From Lachnospiraceae bacterium (GTDB lineage Bacteria; Bacillota; Clostridia; Lachnospirales; Lachnospiraceae), in the NCBI GenBank assembly GCA_017938285.1, contig JAGBBW010000051.1, positions 1-39,914 on the forward strand: a DNA stretch of 39,914 nucleotides, read 5' to 3'. Numbering within the stretch: position 1 is the first letter of the stretch; every line of letters starts with the position of its first letter. The notes under the pieces were generated by a model, which saw only the letters and a program-made list of their open reading frames with translations, ran no database searches and was not told the origin of the DNA. Position numbers and translations under genes: made by a program. This document shows, piece after piece, positions 25,899-34,051 of the stretch.

Positions 25899-26666
25899 TT
25901 ATTTTTCCAGCAAATCCCCATCTACCAGTTCCAGACCGTATTCCCTGCAGAGTGCCTGTCCCCGGGCAATACCCTCTGCATTTAACAGCTGCGCCGGAGA
26001 ATGGGCATCAATACCAATCACCGCTTTATTTCCCGTTTCCTTCGCCAGTTCCAGAAACCGCTTTGCCGGATACTGTCTGCCTTCGGATAACCCAAGAATA
26101 TTGATTTCCACCGGAATATCCGCTTCCTTCAGAGCTGCACACAGCCGCCGCATCTCCTCCCGGTATAGCTGCCCGTCTCCGGTAAAATTCACCAGGTCCG
26201 GATGTGCCACATACAGATACCGTCCGGATCGTATCCCATCAATCACCGTATCCACATAGCCCTTCAGCACCTCCGGCTCCGGGTGTTTCCATCCGGTATA
26301 AACCGAATCATATTCCGTTCCAAGGAAATGCTGTCCCATAATCATATAATCCAGCGGATATCCCTTCAACAGCTCATCCTGCGCCGGAAGCAGTTCCGGA
26401 CAGTGCTCCGTTTCAAACCCAATATAAATCTTAATATCCCTCTCGTACTCTTTTTTCAGGGATTCCAGACTGTAAAAATACCCATCCACCTCCGAAGGTG
26501 CCAGCCGCATGTTGGACACATAATCCTTCCTTGGAAATATCCATGGACAATGGTCGGAAAAACCGAGAATTTTCAGTCCTGCCTGAATGGCTGCTTCCAC
26601 ATACTCCTTATCCTCCCCGGAAGCATGTCCGCATCGCTTTGTATGTGTATGATAATTTGCTAACAT
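25899..26666 (-). CDS. PHP-domain phosphatase, histidinol-phosphatase-like
   Basis: A 255-residue protein. PHP metal-binding motifs are visible in order: HTHT (residues 6-9), GFSDHCP (36-42), GFETEH, MGQHFLG, HPDLVNF and GIDAHSP. This is the HisK/HisJ-like branch. No histidine-biosynthesis genes are adjacent, so the phosphoester substrate is uncertain. It is 20 nt downstream of the DUF512 gene and probably in the same transcript. Confidence 0.88.
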   Translation of the reverse strand: MLANYHTHTKRCGHASGEDKEYVEAAIQAGLKILGFSDHCPWIFPRKDYVSNMRLAPSEVDGYFYSLESLKKEYERDIKIYIGFETEHCPELLPAQDELLKGYPLDYMIMGQHFLGTEYDSVYTGWKHPEPEVLKGYVDTVIDGIRSGRYLYVAHPDLVNFTGDGQLYREEMRRLCAALKEADIPVEINILGLSEGRQYPAKRFLELAKETGNKAVIGIDAHSPAQLLNAEGIARGQALCREYGLELVDGDLLEK

Positions 26667-26686
26667 AACTGCCTCTCTTTCTTCTC

Positions 26687-28108
26687 TTAAAACTCCTGTT
26701 TCCGGTCATACGCCTGGATGTACACAAAATTCCCATTATCCCGGCTGTCATGATACTGCGGATTCAGCACTGCCTCAATAAAATCACTGCCTTTGGCTCC
26801 TGCTGCCACAACCTTAAGTCCCAGTGCTGCTTCCACTTCGTCCGTTGTCACATCATCCAGAAATACTTTTTCTCCGGTACGAAGCATATTGCCGGGAATC
26901 ATAACCGCATCTCCCAGATTCACACCGGACTCCTGCTTTTCTTTTAACTGTTTCACTAAATCCTGTCCGGTAACCAGTCCGGACACCGTAATGGTTTCTC
27001 CAAAAAACTCATTGCGAATCCAGAATACATTGACGGTAAGTCCCGGAAAATGTTCCATCAGCCGTTGTGCAAAATTCTTCAGCATTGGATACGCCAGCTT
27101 TCCGGTGGCAATTGTCACGGTCCGGTGAAGGTTTTCCTTTAACTGCACATATATTTCCCTGTTTACCAGCTGTTCCAGTGCCTCATCAAACTCCGTTTTC
27201 AACAGCCGCATCATGCCGACACCGTTTTCCAGCTGGATATAACCGTCATACCGGTCCTCCTCCGGAAACTCCCGCTCTGCCGTGATGTACCACTCGTCAC
27301 TGGCGTGGATAAAATGCAGCCCAAACTCCTCATAGCATTTCTGCTGGTAACTCTCAATCAAATCAATAATTTCCCCTGCTTCTTCCTTCGTAAACAGTTC
27401 CAGCGGATACAGACCCTCCCGGTATTTTGTAATGCCTGCCGGAACCACGGAAACACTGCGCATATACGGCAGATATGCCATCAAATCTTCAATACTGCGC
27501 TTTAATTCCGCCCCATCATTCACACCCTTGCAGCACACAATCTGACCGTTCATTTCAATCTGGTTTTCATACAATCTCTGAATGTACTTTAACTTCTCCC
27601 CGGCAAACCGGTTCGACAGCATTTTGCAGCGCAGCTCCGGATTGGTGGTCTGCACGGAAATATTGATTGGCGCCAGATGAAGCCGGATAATGCGGTCGAT
27701 ATCCTTATCCTTCATGTTGGTCAGCGTAATATAATTGCCCTGCATGAAGGAAAGTCTGGAATCATCATCCTTAAAATACAGCGTCTCCCGCATACCCGGC
27801 GGCATCTGGTCAATAAAGCAGAAAATACACTTATTTGTACAGGAGCGGTACTCACTCATCAGTTCATTTTCAAACTGGATGCCGAGGTCGTCATCATACT
27901 CCTTGTCCACCTCCAGTAACCACTCTTCCCCATCCGGCTTGCGCACCAGCACCTCCAGATATTCGTCCTTTATCATACAACGGTAATCAAAGACATCCTC
28001 TATTTCCTGATTGTTAATGGCAAGCAGGACATCCCCTGCCTCTACTTCCAGTTCCTCGGCAATGGAACCGGGTTCTACAAATTTTATGATATGTTCCGAA
28101 TGTTTCAT
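26687..28108 (-). CDS. DUF512 radical-SAM protein with N-terminal PDZ-like domain
   Basis: A 473-residue protein. The N-terminus is PDZ-like (EPGSIAEELEVEAGDVLLAI, 12-31). CTNKCIFC places cysteines at 90, 94 and 97, giving the CxxxCxxC cluster of radical-SAM enzymes. A DUF512 domain follows. The family is common in Firmicutes and cyanobacteria and its reaction is not settled. The start shares one base with the stop of the upstream ATPase gene and the GGAG ribosome site lies within that gene, so the two are co-translated. Confidence 0.92.
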   Translation of the reverse strand: MKHSEHIIKFVEPGSIAEELEVEAGDVLLAINNQEIEDVFDYRCMIKDEYLEVLVRKPDGEEWLLEVDKEYDDDLGIQFENELMSEYRSCTNKCIFCFIDQMPPGMRETLYFKDDDSRLSFMQGNYITLTNMKDKDIDRIIRLHLAPINISVQTTNPELRCKMLSNRFAGEKLKYIQRLYENQIEMNGQIVCCKGVNDGAELKRSIEDLMAYLPYMRSVSVVPAGITKYREGLYPLELFTKEEAGEIIDLIESYQQKCYEEFGLHFIHASDEWYITAEREFPEEDRYDGYIQLENGVGMMRLLKTEFDEALEQLVNREIYVQLKENLHRTVTIATGKLAYPMLKNFAQRLMEHFPGLTVNVFWIRNEFFGETITVSGLVTGQDLVKQLKEKQESGVNLGDAVMIPGNMLRTGEKVFLDDVTTDEVEAALGLKVVAAGAKGSDFIEAVLNPQYHDSRDNGNFVYIQAYDRKQEF

Positions 28109-29298
28109 CAGGACTCTCCTTCCATTAAAAAGTCATAAATATTTATCTGATTAATTCCATCCTCGCCCAGTGGAATCTCGTCCATGGACAAAATAAATTT
28201 AGGATAATTATCTGTAATTTTTTTCAAAGGACGAATTTCCCGCTCAAACGTTGCCGGGTCCAGTACGGTGGCTGCCACCTGGTAATACGCCTTTTCGTCC
28301 CCTTTCTGCACCATAAAGTTTACTTCTTCTGTTTCCACCTTTCCAACGGATATCCGGTATCCTCTGCGCAGCAGTTCCAGATATACAATGTTTTCCAGCA
28401 CATGTCCAAAATCCCGCAGTTTCGTTCCAAGCAGATGGGTACGGAATCCCATATCCACAAGATAATATTTGCCTAACGACTGCAGAAATTGTTTTCCTTT
28501 TACATCATACCGCTCCGCTTCATATAACACAAACGCTTCCTGAAGAGTTTTCAGGTAGTTATCTACCGTTACGGATGTAGTTTTTCTCCCCATGCTTGTA
28601 AGCGTATCTGCGATTTTTTTGGAAGAAACCATATTTCCTATATTATCCGCCAGAAAACACAGAATCGATTCCAAAAGCTTCACATCCGCAATTTTTTTTC
28701 TGTCAACAATATCCTTCAGCAAAACCGTATGAAAAATACCTGCAATATACTCCTGATAAGCCTCTTCCTCCTCAATCCGGCTGGCATACGGGAAACCGCC
28801 CCTCAGAAAATAATTCTGGAACGCCTGTTTTTTTTCCAGACCTGTAGCCTCCACATACTCCCGGAACGAAAAAGGCAGCATACTGATTTCCACATACCGT
28901 CCGGATAATAACGTAGCAAGTTCCCCGGAAAGTATATAGGCATTGGAGCCTGTCATATAAATATCCACATTTTCCTTCAAATACAGACTGTCCACTGCCT
29001 TTTGAAACTCCGGCACCAGCTGTATTTCATCCAGAAAAATATAATATCTCTGTTCTTTTGTCAGACGCTCTGTAATATATTCATACAGACGGTGATACTC
29101 ACGCAGCGCCTCATTCTGTAAGTCATCCAAAAGGAGAAAAATACACTGCTCTTCTTTGATTCCCTGTCCCAGCAGATATTCTTTATACTGTTTTAATAAC
29201 GTGGATTTTCCACATCGGCGCACTCCGGTAACAACCTTGATTACCTGCTTATCTTTCCACCGTTTCAATTTTTCCATGTAATTATCTCTTTGAATCAT
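28108..29298 (-). CDS. AAA-family ATPase with DUF4143 domain (second copy)
   Basis: A 396-residue protein with Walker A GVRRCGKS (25-32), Walker B YYIFLDEIQ near 87-95 and the GSNAYILSGELATLLSGR segment. The DUF4143 C-terminus ends in a nuclease-like part (VETEEVNFMVQKGDEKAYYQV). It has the same architecture as 509-1729 but is only moderately similar, so it is an old paralogue rather than a recent duplicate. GGAG precedes the start. Confidence 0.9.
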   Translation of the reverse strand: MIQRDNYMEKLKRWKDKQVIKVVTGVRRCGKSTLLKQYKEYLLGQGIKEEQCIFLLLDDLQNEALREYHRLYEYITERLTKEQRYYIFLDEIQLVPEFQKAVDSLYLKENVDIYMTGSNAYILSGELATLLSGRYVEISMLPFSFREYVEATGLEKKQAFQNYFLRGGFPYASRIEEEEAYQEYIAGIFHTVLLKDIVDRKKIADVKLLESILCFLADNIGNMVSSKKIADTLTSMGRKTTSVTVDNYLKTLQEAFVLYEAERYDVKGKQFLQSLGKYYLVDMGFRTHLLGTKLRDFGHVLENIVYLELLRRGYRISVGKVETEEVNFMVQKGDEKAYYQVAATVLDPATFEREIRPLKKITDNYPKFILSMDEIPLGEDGINQINIYDFLMEGES

Positions 29299-29327
29299 CC
29301 GCTTTCTCCTTCCTTCTCATTTCTTAT

Positions 29328-29394
29328 ACTATACTTTAAATACAAAAAATATTCAAGAGTTTTTAAAGTCAACTTTAAAAACTCTTGAATATTT
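29328..29394 (-). promoter_or_regulatory. 23-bp palindrome overlapping the promoter of the second DUF4143 ATPase
   Basis: Perfect 23-nt arms (29347-29369 and 29372-29394) are separated by two bases. On the minus strand the arm is followed by a TTTTTTG stretch, so it can act as an AT-rich terminator for the anti-sigma operon. The same sequence carries TTGAAT (29356-29351), a 17-bp spacer and TATAGT (29333-29328), a promoter for the ATPase gene. Terminator, operator or both are possible. Confidence 0.7.
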
Positions 29395-29420
29395 CATTTT
29401 TTTATATCAAACTTCATTTT

Positions 29421-30224
29421 CTATACTCTTTTTCTTTTATCTGCCACCAGAAACGCCACCATTCCCACGCCTCCAATACAAAGCGTCCGCACGGTAGCCT
29501 CCCACAGGGTCTGAACCGCCTGTGTCAGTTCCGACATATACCCCATCTGGACACAGTAGGACATCATCAGAAAAATGCCTGTCAGACATACGTTTACGAC
29601 CACACTGGCTGTTCTGCCCTGCTTTACGGTCCGTACCATCTGCAACAGATACACAACAAAGCACAGAACCGCTGCTGCCACCATCTGCTTATACAAAAAA
29701 GGTCCGGTTACTTCCCGTGGCACCTGAAACACCGGTTTCCCTTTCAATATGCAGGAAAAACCATAAAACATCATGCCAGCGCCATACCCTGCTGCCAGCA
29801 CTGCGCCTGCCAGGGACATTATATCCCATTTATCCAGCACCCGCATCTTGGTCTGGTTCCGTCCTGCCAGCCAGCTTGCCGCCATACAGACCGGCAGTGC
29901 CACATAAAGTGCCAGCAGCGGTATCTGCATATTATTGTCAGAGCTGAACACAAACAGCATCAATACGGTCATCACCAGACACAGCCCAAAGCCTGCCATA
30001 CTGCGATGCAGATTCTGCCGCACCACCTTCTTTGCCGCATCCAGCTGCTCCACCTCCAGCCGCTTTGCCGAAATCTCCGTACCCTGAAGCAGCTTCAGCG
30101 TCTTTTTGCACTCCTCACAGTCCGTCACATGCTCCTCTATCCACAGTCTGCTCGCCTCCGAGCAGATTTTATCCACATACGACGGCATTAAATCTTTCAC
30201 AATATCACATTCCTGTTTCTTCAT
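29421..30224 (-). CDS. Anti-sigma factor with N-terminal zinc finger (zf-HC2) and membrane helices
   Basis: The ATG at 30224 is preferred over an in-frame GTG at 30233, because AAGGA sits 11 nt upstream of the ATG. The 267-residue protein begins with the anti-sigma zinc motif (HVTDCEEC, H-x3-C-x2-C) and then has about six hydrophobic helices. It overlaps the sigma gene by 20 nt, the usual sigma/anti-sigma coupling. It is expected to hold the sigma factor at the membrane until a signal arrives. Confidence 0.88.
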   Translation of the reverse strand: MKKQECDIVKDLMPSYVDKICSEASRLWIEEHVTDCEECKKTLKLLQGTEISAKRLEVEQLDAAKKVVRQNLHRSMAGFGLCLVMTVLMLFVFSSDNNMQIPLLALYVALPVCMAASWLAGRNQTKMRVLDKWDIMSLAGAVLAAGYGAGMMFYGFSCILKGKPVFQVPREVTGPFLYKQMVAAAVLCFVVYLLQMVRTVKQGRTASVVVNVCLTGIFLMMSYCVQMGYMSELTQAVQTLWEATVRTLCIGGVGMVAFLVADKRKRV

Positions 30225-30693
30225 CCCTGCCACATCCTTTCAGTAAAAGTTCCTTGGCCCGGTAAAAATTCACCCGCGCCCAGTTTTCGCTCTTTCCCAT
30301 AATTTCCCCGATTTCCCGGTAGGACAAATCACTCATGACCCGGAGGTACATCACTTCCTTCATCTGTTCCGGCAGCCGGTGCAGCTCCTTTAGGCAGTCA
30401 ATCAGCTCCACCCTCGTCATCGCTGCCTGCTCCGTATTTTCCTTTGCCGGCAGTGTTTCGTCCGGCTCCGCCGGAATCTGCTTTCCTGCCTTTGCAAAAT
30501 ACTGATACAGCAGATGCTTTGCTATCTGACACAACCAGGTGGAGATTTTGCAGCTGTTATCAAACCGTTCCAGCGACTCGTAAGCCCGCAGAAAGGTTTC
30601 CTGGGTCAGGTCCTTGGTCAGCTCCTCGTCCTTACACATGGAATAAAGGTAATGGGACACAATTTTCACATTTTCCCGGTATAATGTTTCCAT
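30205..30693 (-). CDS. ECF sigma factor (sigma-70 family)
   Basis: A 162-residue protein. Region 2 contains DLTQETFLRAYESLERFD and STWLCQIAKHLLYQYF. Region 4 contains LPEQMKEVMYLRVMSDLSYR and EIGEIMGKSENWARVNFYRA, a helix-turn-helix for the -35 box. GGAGG precedes the start. The anti-sigma gene follows with an overlap. Two upstream elements (see 30732-30933) look like ECF promoters, suggesting autoregulation. Confidence 0.92.
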   Translation of the reverse strand: METLYRENVKIVSHYLYSMCKDEELTKDLTQETFLRAYESLERFDNSCKISTWLCQIAKHLLYQYFAKAGKQIPAEPDETLPAKENTEQAAMTRVELIDCLKELHRLPEQMKEVMYLRVMSDLSYREIGEIMGKSENWARVNFYRAKELLLKGCGRDEETGM

Positions 30694-30731
30694 CTGTGCC
30701 TCCTTCTTCGCTTCTTTCGTTATAACGTAAC

Positions 30732-30758
30732 TTTCCGGTACCTTACTATTTCGTTACA
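30732..30758 (-). promoter_or_regulatory. Candidate ECF promoter P1, proximal to the sigma gene
   Basis: Minus strand: TGTAAC (30758-30753), 15-bp spacer, CGGAAA (30737-30732), about 40 nt before the sigma start. The same pair with the same spacing occurs at 30907-30933. Confidence 0.6.
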
Positions 30759-30760
30759 CC

Positions 30761-30894
30761 GTAACTATTCAGTACCTTCATAGTTATGTTTCGCAAATCC
30801 ATGAAAATTTGCTTCGCAAATGGGATTTGCTCACACCTGAATCACTGTCATACGACCTCATCAGCAAGTGATTCGGTCTATGCTGAACAATTAC
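30761..30894 (-). ncRNA. Structured repeat element, copy 2 (candidate structured RNA)
   Basis: Read on the minus strand. The outer stem is GTAATTGTTCAG (30894-30883) with CTGAATAGTTAC (30772-30761), including two G-T wobbles. The second stem is GACC (30878-30875) with GGTC (30857-30854) and its loop again contains CACTTGCTG. The third stem is GCAAATCC (30830-30823) with GGATTTGC (30800-30793) around TTTGCGAAGCAAA. The blocks CACTTGCTG, TGATTCAGGTGTGAGCA, TTTGCGAAGCAAA, TTGCGAA and AGGTAC are shared with copy 1. It lies between promoters P2 and P1 of the sigma operon, same orientation. Confidence 0.65.
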
Positions 30895-30906
30895 GTTACA
30901 TCTATA

Positions 30907-30933
30907 TATCCGTTTTTACAGGGATTCGTTACA
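30907..30933 (-). promoter_or_regulatory. Candidate ECF promoter P2, upstream of the structured repeat
   Basis: Minus strand: TGTAAC (30933-30928), 15-bp spacer, CGGATA (30912-30907). The following GAA after TGTAAC is also shared with P1. Transcription from here would run through structured repeat copy 2 into the sigma gene. Confidence 0.55.
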
Positions 30934-30977
30934 AATTTTTTTAAAAATTCTAATAATTAAATGCCAGACCGTCAACA

Positions 30978-31006
30978 TTGCAGGAAAGGAACTTTTGTGA
31001 TATGCT
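30978..31006 (+). promoter_or_regulatory. Promoter of the Uma2 gene
   Basis: TTGCAG (30978-30983), 17-bp spacer, TATGCT (31001-31006); the ribosome site AAAGGAG precedes the start at 31054. Divergent from the sigma operon. Confidence 0.5.
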
Positions 31007-31053
31007 GATAATAGAAAAAACATTTTTTATTTCATGGAAAGGAGTGACCCTGT

Positions 31054-31605
31054 ATGCCATTAGCAAAAACCATGGATTCCTATACCGAGGAAGATTATTA
31101 TAATCTGCCGGAAGATATCCGCGCCGAACTGATCGACGGACAGATTTATTATCAGGCAGCACCGAGCCGTATTCACCAGAAGCTGGTAATGCTGCTCTCA
31201 AAGACTATAGCAAACTACATTGATGCCAAAGGCGGCTCCTACGAAGTATACCCTGCCCCATTTGCTGTAAAACTCCGCAAAGACCGGAAAAATATTGTGG
31301 AGCCGGATATCAGTGTTATCTGCGACAAAAACAAGCTGACGAAAGAAGGCTGCCTTGGCGCACCGGACTGGATTATTGAAATTGTTTCCCCTGGTAACTC
31401 CAGTCATGACTATGTACGCAAGCTCACTCTTTACATGGATGCCAAAGTACGGGAGTACTGGATTGTTGACCCGGAAAAGGAGCATGTGGTTGTTTACCAT
31501 CTGGAAAAAAAGCTGTTTGATATGACAACCTATACATTCCGGGATATTGTTCCTGTCCACATTTATGAGGATTTTTCCATCGACTTTAAACGTGTGGAAC
31601 TTTAA
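31054..31605 (+). CDS. Uma2 family restriction-endonuclease-fold protein
   Basis: A 183-residue protein of the Uma2 (DUF820) type. It has the PD-(D/E)XK nuclease-fold elements IRAELIDGQIYY (N-terminal Glu), EPDISVIC and WIIEIVSPGN. The family is greatly expanded in cyanobacteria and present in Lachnospiraceae; its DNA target and role are not established. It is a single gene with its own ribosome site and a shared terminator downstream. Confidence 0.9.
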   Translation: MPLAKTMDSYTEEDYYNLPEDIRAELIDGQIYYQAAPSRIHQKLVMLLSKTIANYIDAKGGSYEVYPAPFAVKLRKDRKNIVEPDISVICDKNKLTKEGCLGAPDWIIEIVSPGNSSHDYVRKLTLYMDAKVREYWIVDPEKEHVVVYHLEKKLFDMTTYTFRDIVPVHIYEDFSIDFKRVEL

Positions 31606-31634
31606 AACTTTCACTCCTCAAAATACACAGAACA

Positions 31635-31705
31635 GGGCTGCTGTAAAACGCTTTCAGAATCACCTCCAAAAGCAGGTTTCAGCAGCCCTTGCTCTTATTT
31701 TTTTG
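31635..31705. terminator. Bidirectional terminator between Uma2 and nitroreductase genes
   Basis: GGGCTGCTG (31635-31643) pairs with CAGCAGCCC (31680-31688), with additional inner pairs. A T-run at 31697-31704 follows on the plus strand. Confidence 0.75.
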
Positions 31706-31711
31706 TTTCTC

Positions 31712-32254
31712 TTATAAAAACTGTACCAGCTGCTCCACTTCTTTTCTTGCCGGAGCCTGTGGCTCTTCTGCCGGATAACCAATGGCAACTACCGCACCAA
31801 CCTTCTGACCTTCCGGAAGTGACACTGCCTCTGCGATTTTTTCCTCGTCAAAAATCCCCATAATACAGGTGCCCAGTCCTTTTTCATGGGCAGCAAGACA
31901 GAACGTCTGTGTTGCGATACCAGCATCAAACATTTCCCAACGGTCTTCCTTGGATGTACTGAACGAACCGTCACGCTCGTAACCGGAACGCTTCTCCACG
32001 TAGGCTACAACCACCAGCGCCGGGGCCTTGGTCAGAGTCTTTGTGTTAAAAGCGAACTCCATCATGCAGTTTTCTGCAATATTCTGCTTTACTGCTGCAT
32101 CCTGCACCACATAATAACGGGCAGTCTGGGTGTTTTTCCAGCTTGGGGCAAAACGTGCCAGGTCAACGACTTCCTTTAAAACTTCCTGGGAAATCTGGTC
32201 CTCCTTGTAATTTCTGATACTTCTTCTTGTTTTGATACAATCGGTGGTATTCAT
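31712..32254 (-). CDS. Nitroreductase family protein
   Basis: A 180-residue protein with the FMN-binding start KTRRSIRNYKEDQIS and the conserved ARFAPSWKNTQTARYYVV. EKGLGTCIMGIFDEEKIAE lies near the dimer interface, with VGAVVAIGYPAEEP close to the end. These are small FMN oxidoreductases; the substrate (nitro, quinone or flavin) is not readable. It is monocistronic by position. Confidence 0.92.
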   Translation of the reverse strand: MNTTDCIKTRRSIRNYKEDQISQEVLKEVVDLARFAPSWKNTQTARYYVVQDAAVKQNIAENCMMEFAFNTKTLTKAPALVVVAYVEKRSGYERDGSFSTSKEDRWEMFDAGIATQTFCLAAHEKGLGTCIMGIFDEEKIAEAVSLPEGQKVGAVVAIGYPAEEPQAPARKEVEQLVQFL

Positions 32255-32377
32255 GTGTTTTCCTTCCTTTATTTTTTGTATTCACAGAATTTATTTTCCT
32301 ATTCACATTCCAGTACCGCTTTCCTTCTGAGCATTTACTGGTGCTGGGAAAGGAAATAATTTCTTTAGTTTTAAATT

Positions 32378-32896
32378 CTACTCTTCATTTTCTATCTGTT
32401 TAACCAATCTCAAATAGAAGAGAAACATAATTACTGCCCCTGACATCTGCCCCAGACAAATGCCTGCACATATCACCTTGGAATCTATCAGGACCGCAAG
32501 ACCAAATCCTACCGCCATAAGAATCGCCGCCCATGCCGAATAATACAACCGTCTTGCCTGATACCTCTTTCTCTCCAGTTCTTTTGCTGCACGGGCTGTT
32601 TCTTTATTTTTTAACCCATTTTCTTCTTTTTTCTCTTCTGGCTCTTCGGGCTCGGTTTCTCCCAGACCACTTTCTTTCTGATTAGAACTGTCCGATATGC
32701 CCTCTTCCCGCACCAGATAGTCCGTTGTCACTCCGAATAACTCACAAAGCTGCACTAAATTCGGAATATCCGGCAGTGTGCTGCCAAGCTCCCACCGGGA
32801 CACTGCCTGTCTGGATACCTCTAATTTTTCCGCCAGCTCCTCCTGGGAAAATCCCCTGGCTTTTCTCAATCTTACCAATTTTTCTTCAAACTTCAT
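32378..32896 (-). CDS. XRE family regulator with C-terminal membrane segments
   Basis: A 172-residue protein. A helix-turn-helix lies at residues 8-60 (RKARGFSQEELAEKLEVSRQ, then VSRWELGSTLPDIPNL). A Glu/Lys-rich linker (75-110) is followed by two membrane helices (AWAAILMAVGFGLAVLI and GICLGQMSGAVIMFLFYL). A good GGAGG precedes the start. The target is unknown; it is followed by the nitroreductase gene but 123 nt separate them. Confidence 0.88.
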   Translation of the reverse strand: MKFEEKLVRLRKARGFSQEELAEKLEVSRQAVSRWELGSTLPDIPNLVQLCELFGVTTDYLVREEGISDSSNQKESGLGETEPEEPEEKKEENGLKNKETARAAKELERKRYQARRLYYSAWAAILMAVGFGLAVLIDSKVICAGICLGQMSGAVIMFLFYLRLVKQIENEE

Positions 32897-33077
32897 ACTG
32901 AATACCTCCCTGCGTTAATACCCACATTGTAGCTTTTCCACCCCGGGAATGCCATAACCCAGGTAAAACAATTCCGCAACCAAACGTAACAGAAAAAGAA
33001 TATTGGGTTGCGACACAAGGATTATCACTACTCTCTGCTTATTATCATAATACATTTCTCTATTTTTTTCAATAAAA

Positions 33078-34016
33078 CTATAATGTTTTCCAACAGCGTT
33101 CTTTCATAAATGTTGCAATAACGTTGATTTCCTCACCCTCATAATATTTTACAAGTAATTGCTTGAACTCTGGCACTTCCTTTTCAGGAATTACCAAAAA
33201 ACCACCACCATGTGAAATGAGATAATGATTGGCAAAAATGACAGAGGCTCGTTTATTGCCATCCAGGAATATCTGAGTCTTCATACAGTAAAGACACAGT
33301 TTGATAGCAATGTTAATAGCATCATCCTTTTCCCCGACAATCTCCAGGATTCTTTCTTTTACATCCAATTCGTTAGGAAGTGGTGGAACATAAGACGAAC
33401 CGCCTATGGTAACAGGAATTCCCCGGATTCGACCGCCCTCTGCAAAAAAACCTTCATTAACAAGTCTTGCAATGTAGCTGAGCATATAATAATCAGAACG
33501 ACTGGCAATAACATCACGATCCAGAATAAATTCCCATGCGTGCTTCAAATTCAAAATCTTTTGCACATCAGTTGCCGTCATGCCAGATACTTTTCCATTT
33601 TCTATAATTTCTTCTGTCTGAGGAAAGGATGTCGCAACTCCTTCCAAAACAGCCTGGTCATAGATATTCATTTTCATATTCGCACGTGCAAATGCTATGT
33701 TGTTTATAACATCGGCAGGAAGTTCATTCTCTGAATATCCGACTGCCGCAAGTTGCTTTTCAATGCTGCGGAGTGATTTTCTGATTTCACGAATTTCTCT
33801 GGCGTTACGAAGAAGCAAATTATACAATTCTTCGGTATATGTTCCTACATAAACAGATGTCTGTCTGCCCGCTACACGTTTTCTTACATAAAGATATTTT
33901 CCATCTCCACGTTCCTTGATTTCAGGTGTACCATCGTAGGGCATCAAATTCAGTCTTGCCTGAAGGTCTGCGCGACTTCTGAGCAATTCCTGTATTTCAT
34001 TATATTGTACTGCCAT
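33078..34016 (-). CDS. Fic-domain protein, variant motif QIFLDGNKR
   Basis: The ATG at 34016 follows GGAGG; a frame from 34040 would include the ribosome site. The 312-residue protein has an N-terminal helical region, an EGVATSFPQTEEI stretch (125-137) that may act as the inhibitory segment, and the Fic core with IRGIPVTIGG. The catalytic loop is QIFLDGNKR (248-256), where the usual HxFxDGN(G/K)R histidine is glutamine. Fic proteins transfer AMP or other phosphate-containing groups to proteins; without the His, canonical AMPylation is doubtful. It has a palindromic operator at its promoter. Confidence 0.88.
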   Translation of the reverse strand: MAVQYNEIQELLRSRADLQARLNLMPYDGTPEIKERGDGKYLYVRKRVAGRQTSVYVGTYTEELYNLLLRNAREIREIRKSLRSIEKQLAAVGYSENELPADVINNIAFARANMKMNIYDQAVLEGVATSFPQTEEIIENGKVSGMTATDVQKILNLKHAWEFILDRDVIASRSDYYMLSYIARLVNEGFFAEGGRIRGIPVTIGGSSYVPPLPNELDVKERILEIVGEKDDAINIAIKLCLYCMKTQIFLDGNKRASVIFANHYLISHGGGFLVIPEKEVPEFKQLLVKYYEGEEINVIATFMKERCWKTL

Positions 34017-34051
34017 TGTTTCTCCTCCTTTAGGGAGCAATATTTCAAATG

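Noticed and set aside
29385-30191. 268-residue plus-strand frame over the anti-sigma gene
   Set aside because: His/Gln-rich shadow of a membrane protein gene read antisense; the minus strand has zinc motif, helices and sigma-gene overlap.
30845-30882. Hammerhead-ribozyme-like CTGATGAG in structured repeat copy 2
   Set aside because: The GAAA partner is missing, flanking stems do not fit, and copy 1 lacks CTGATGA.
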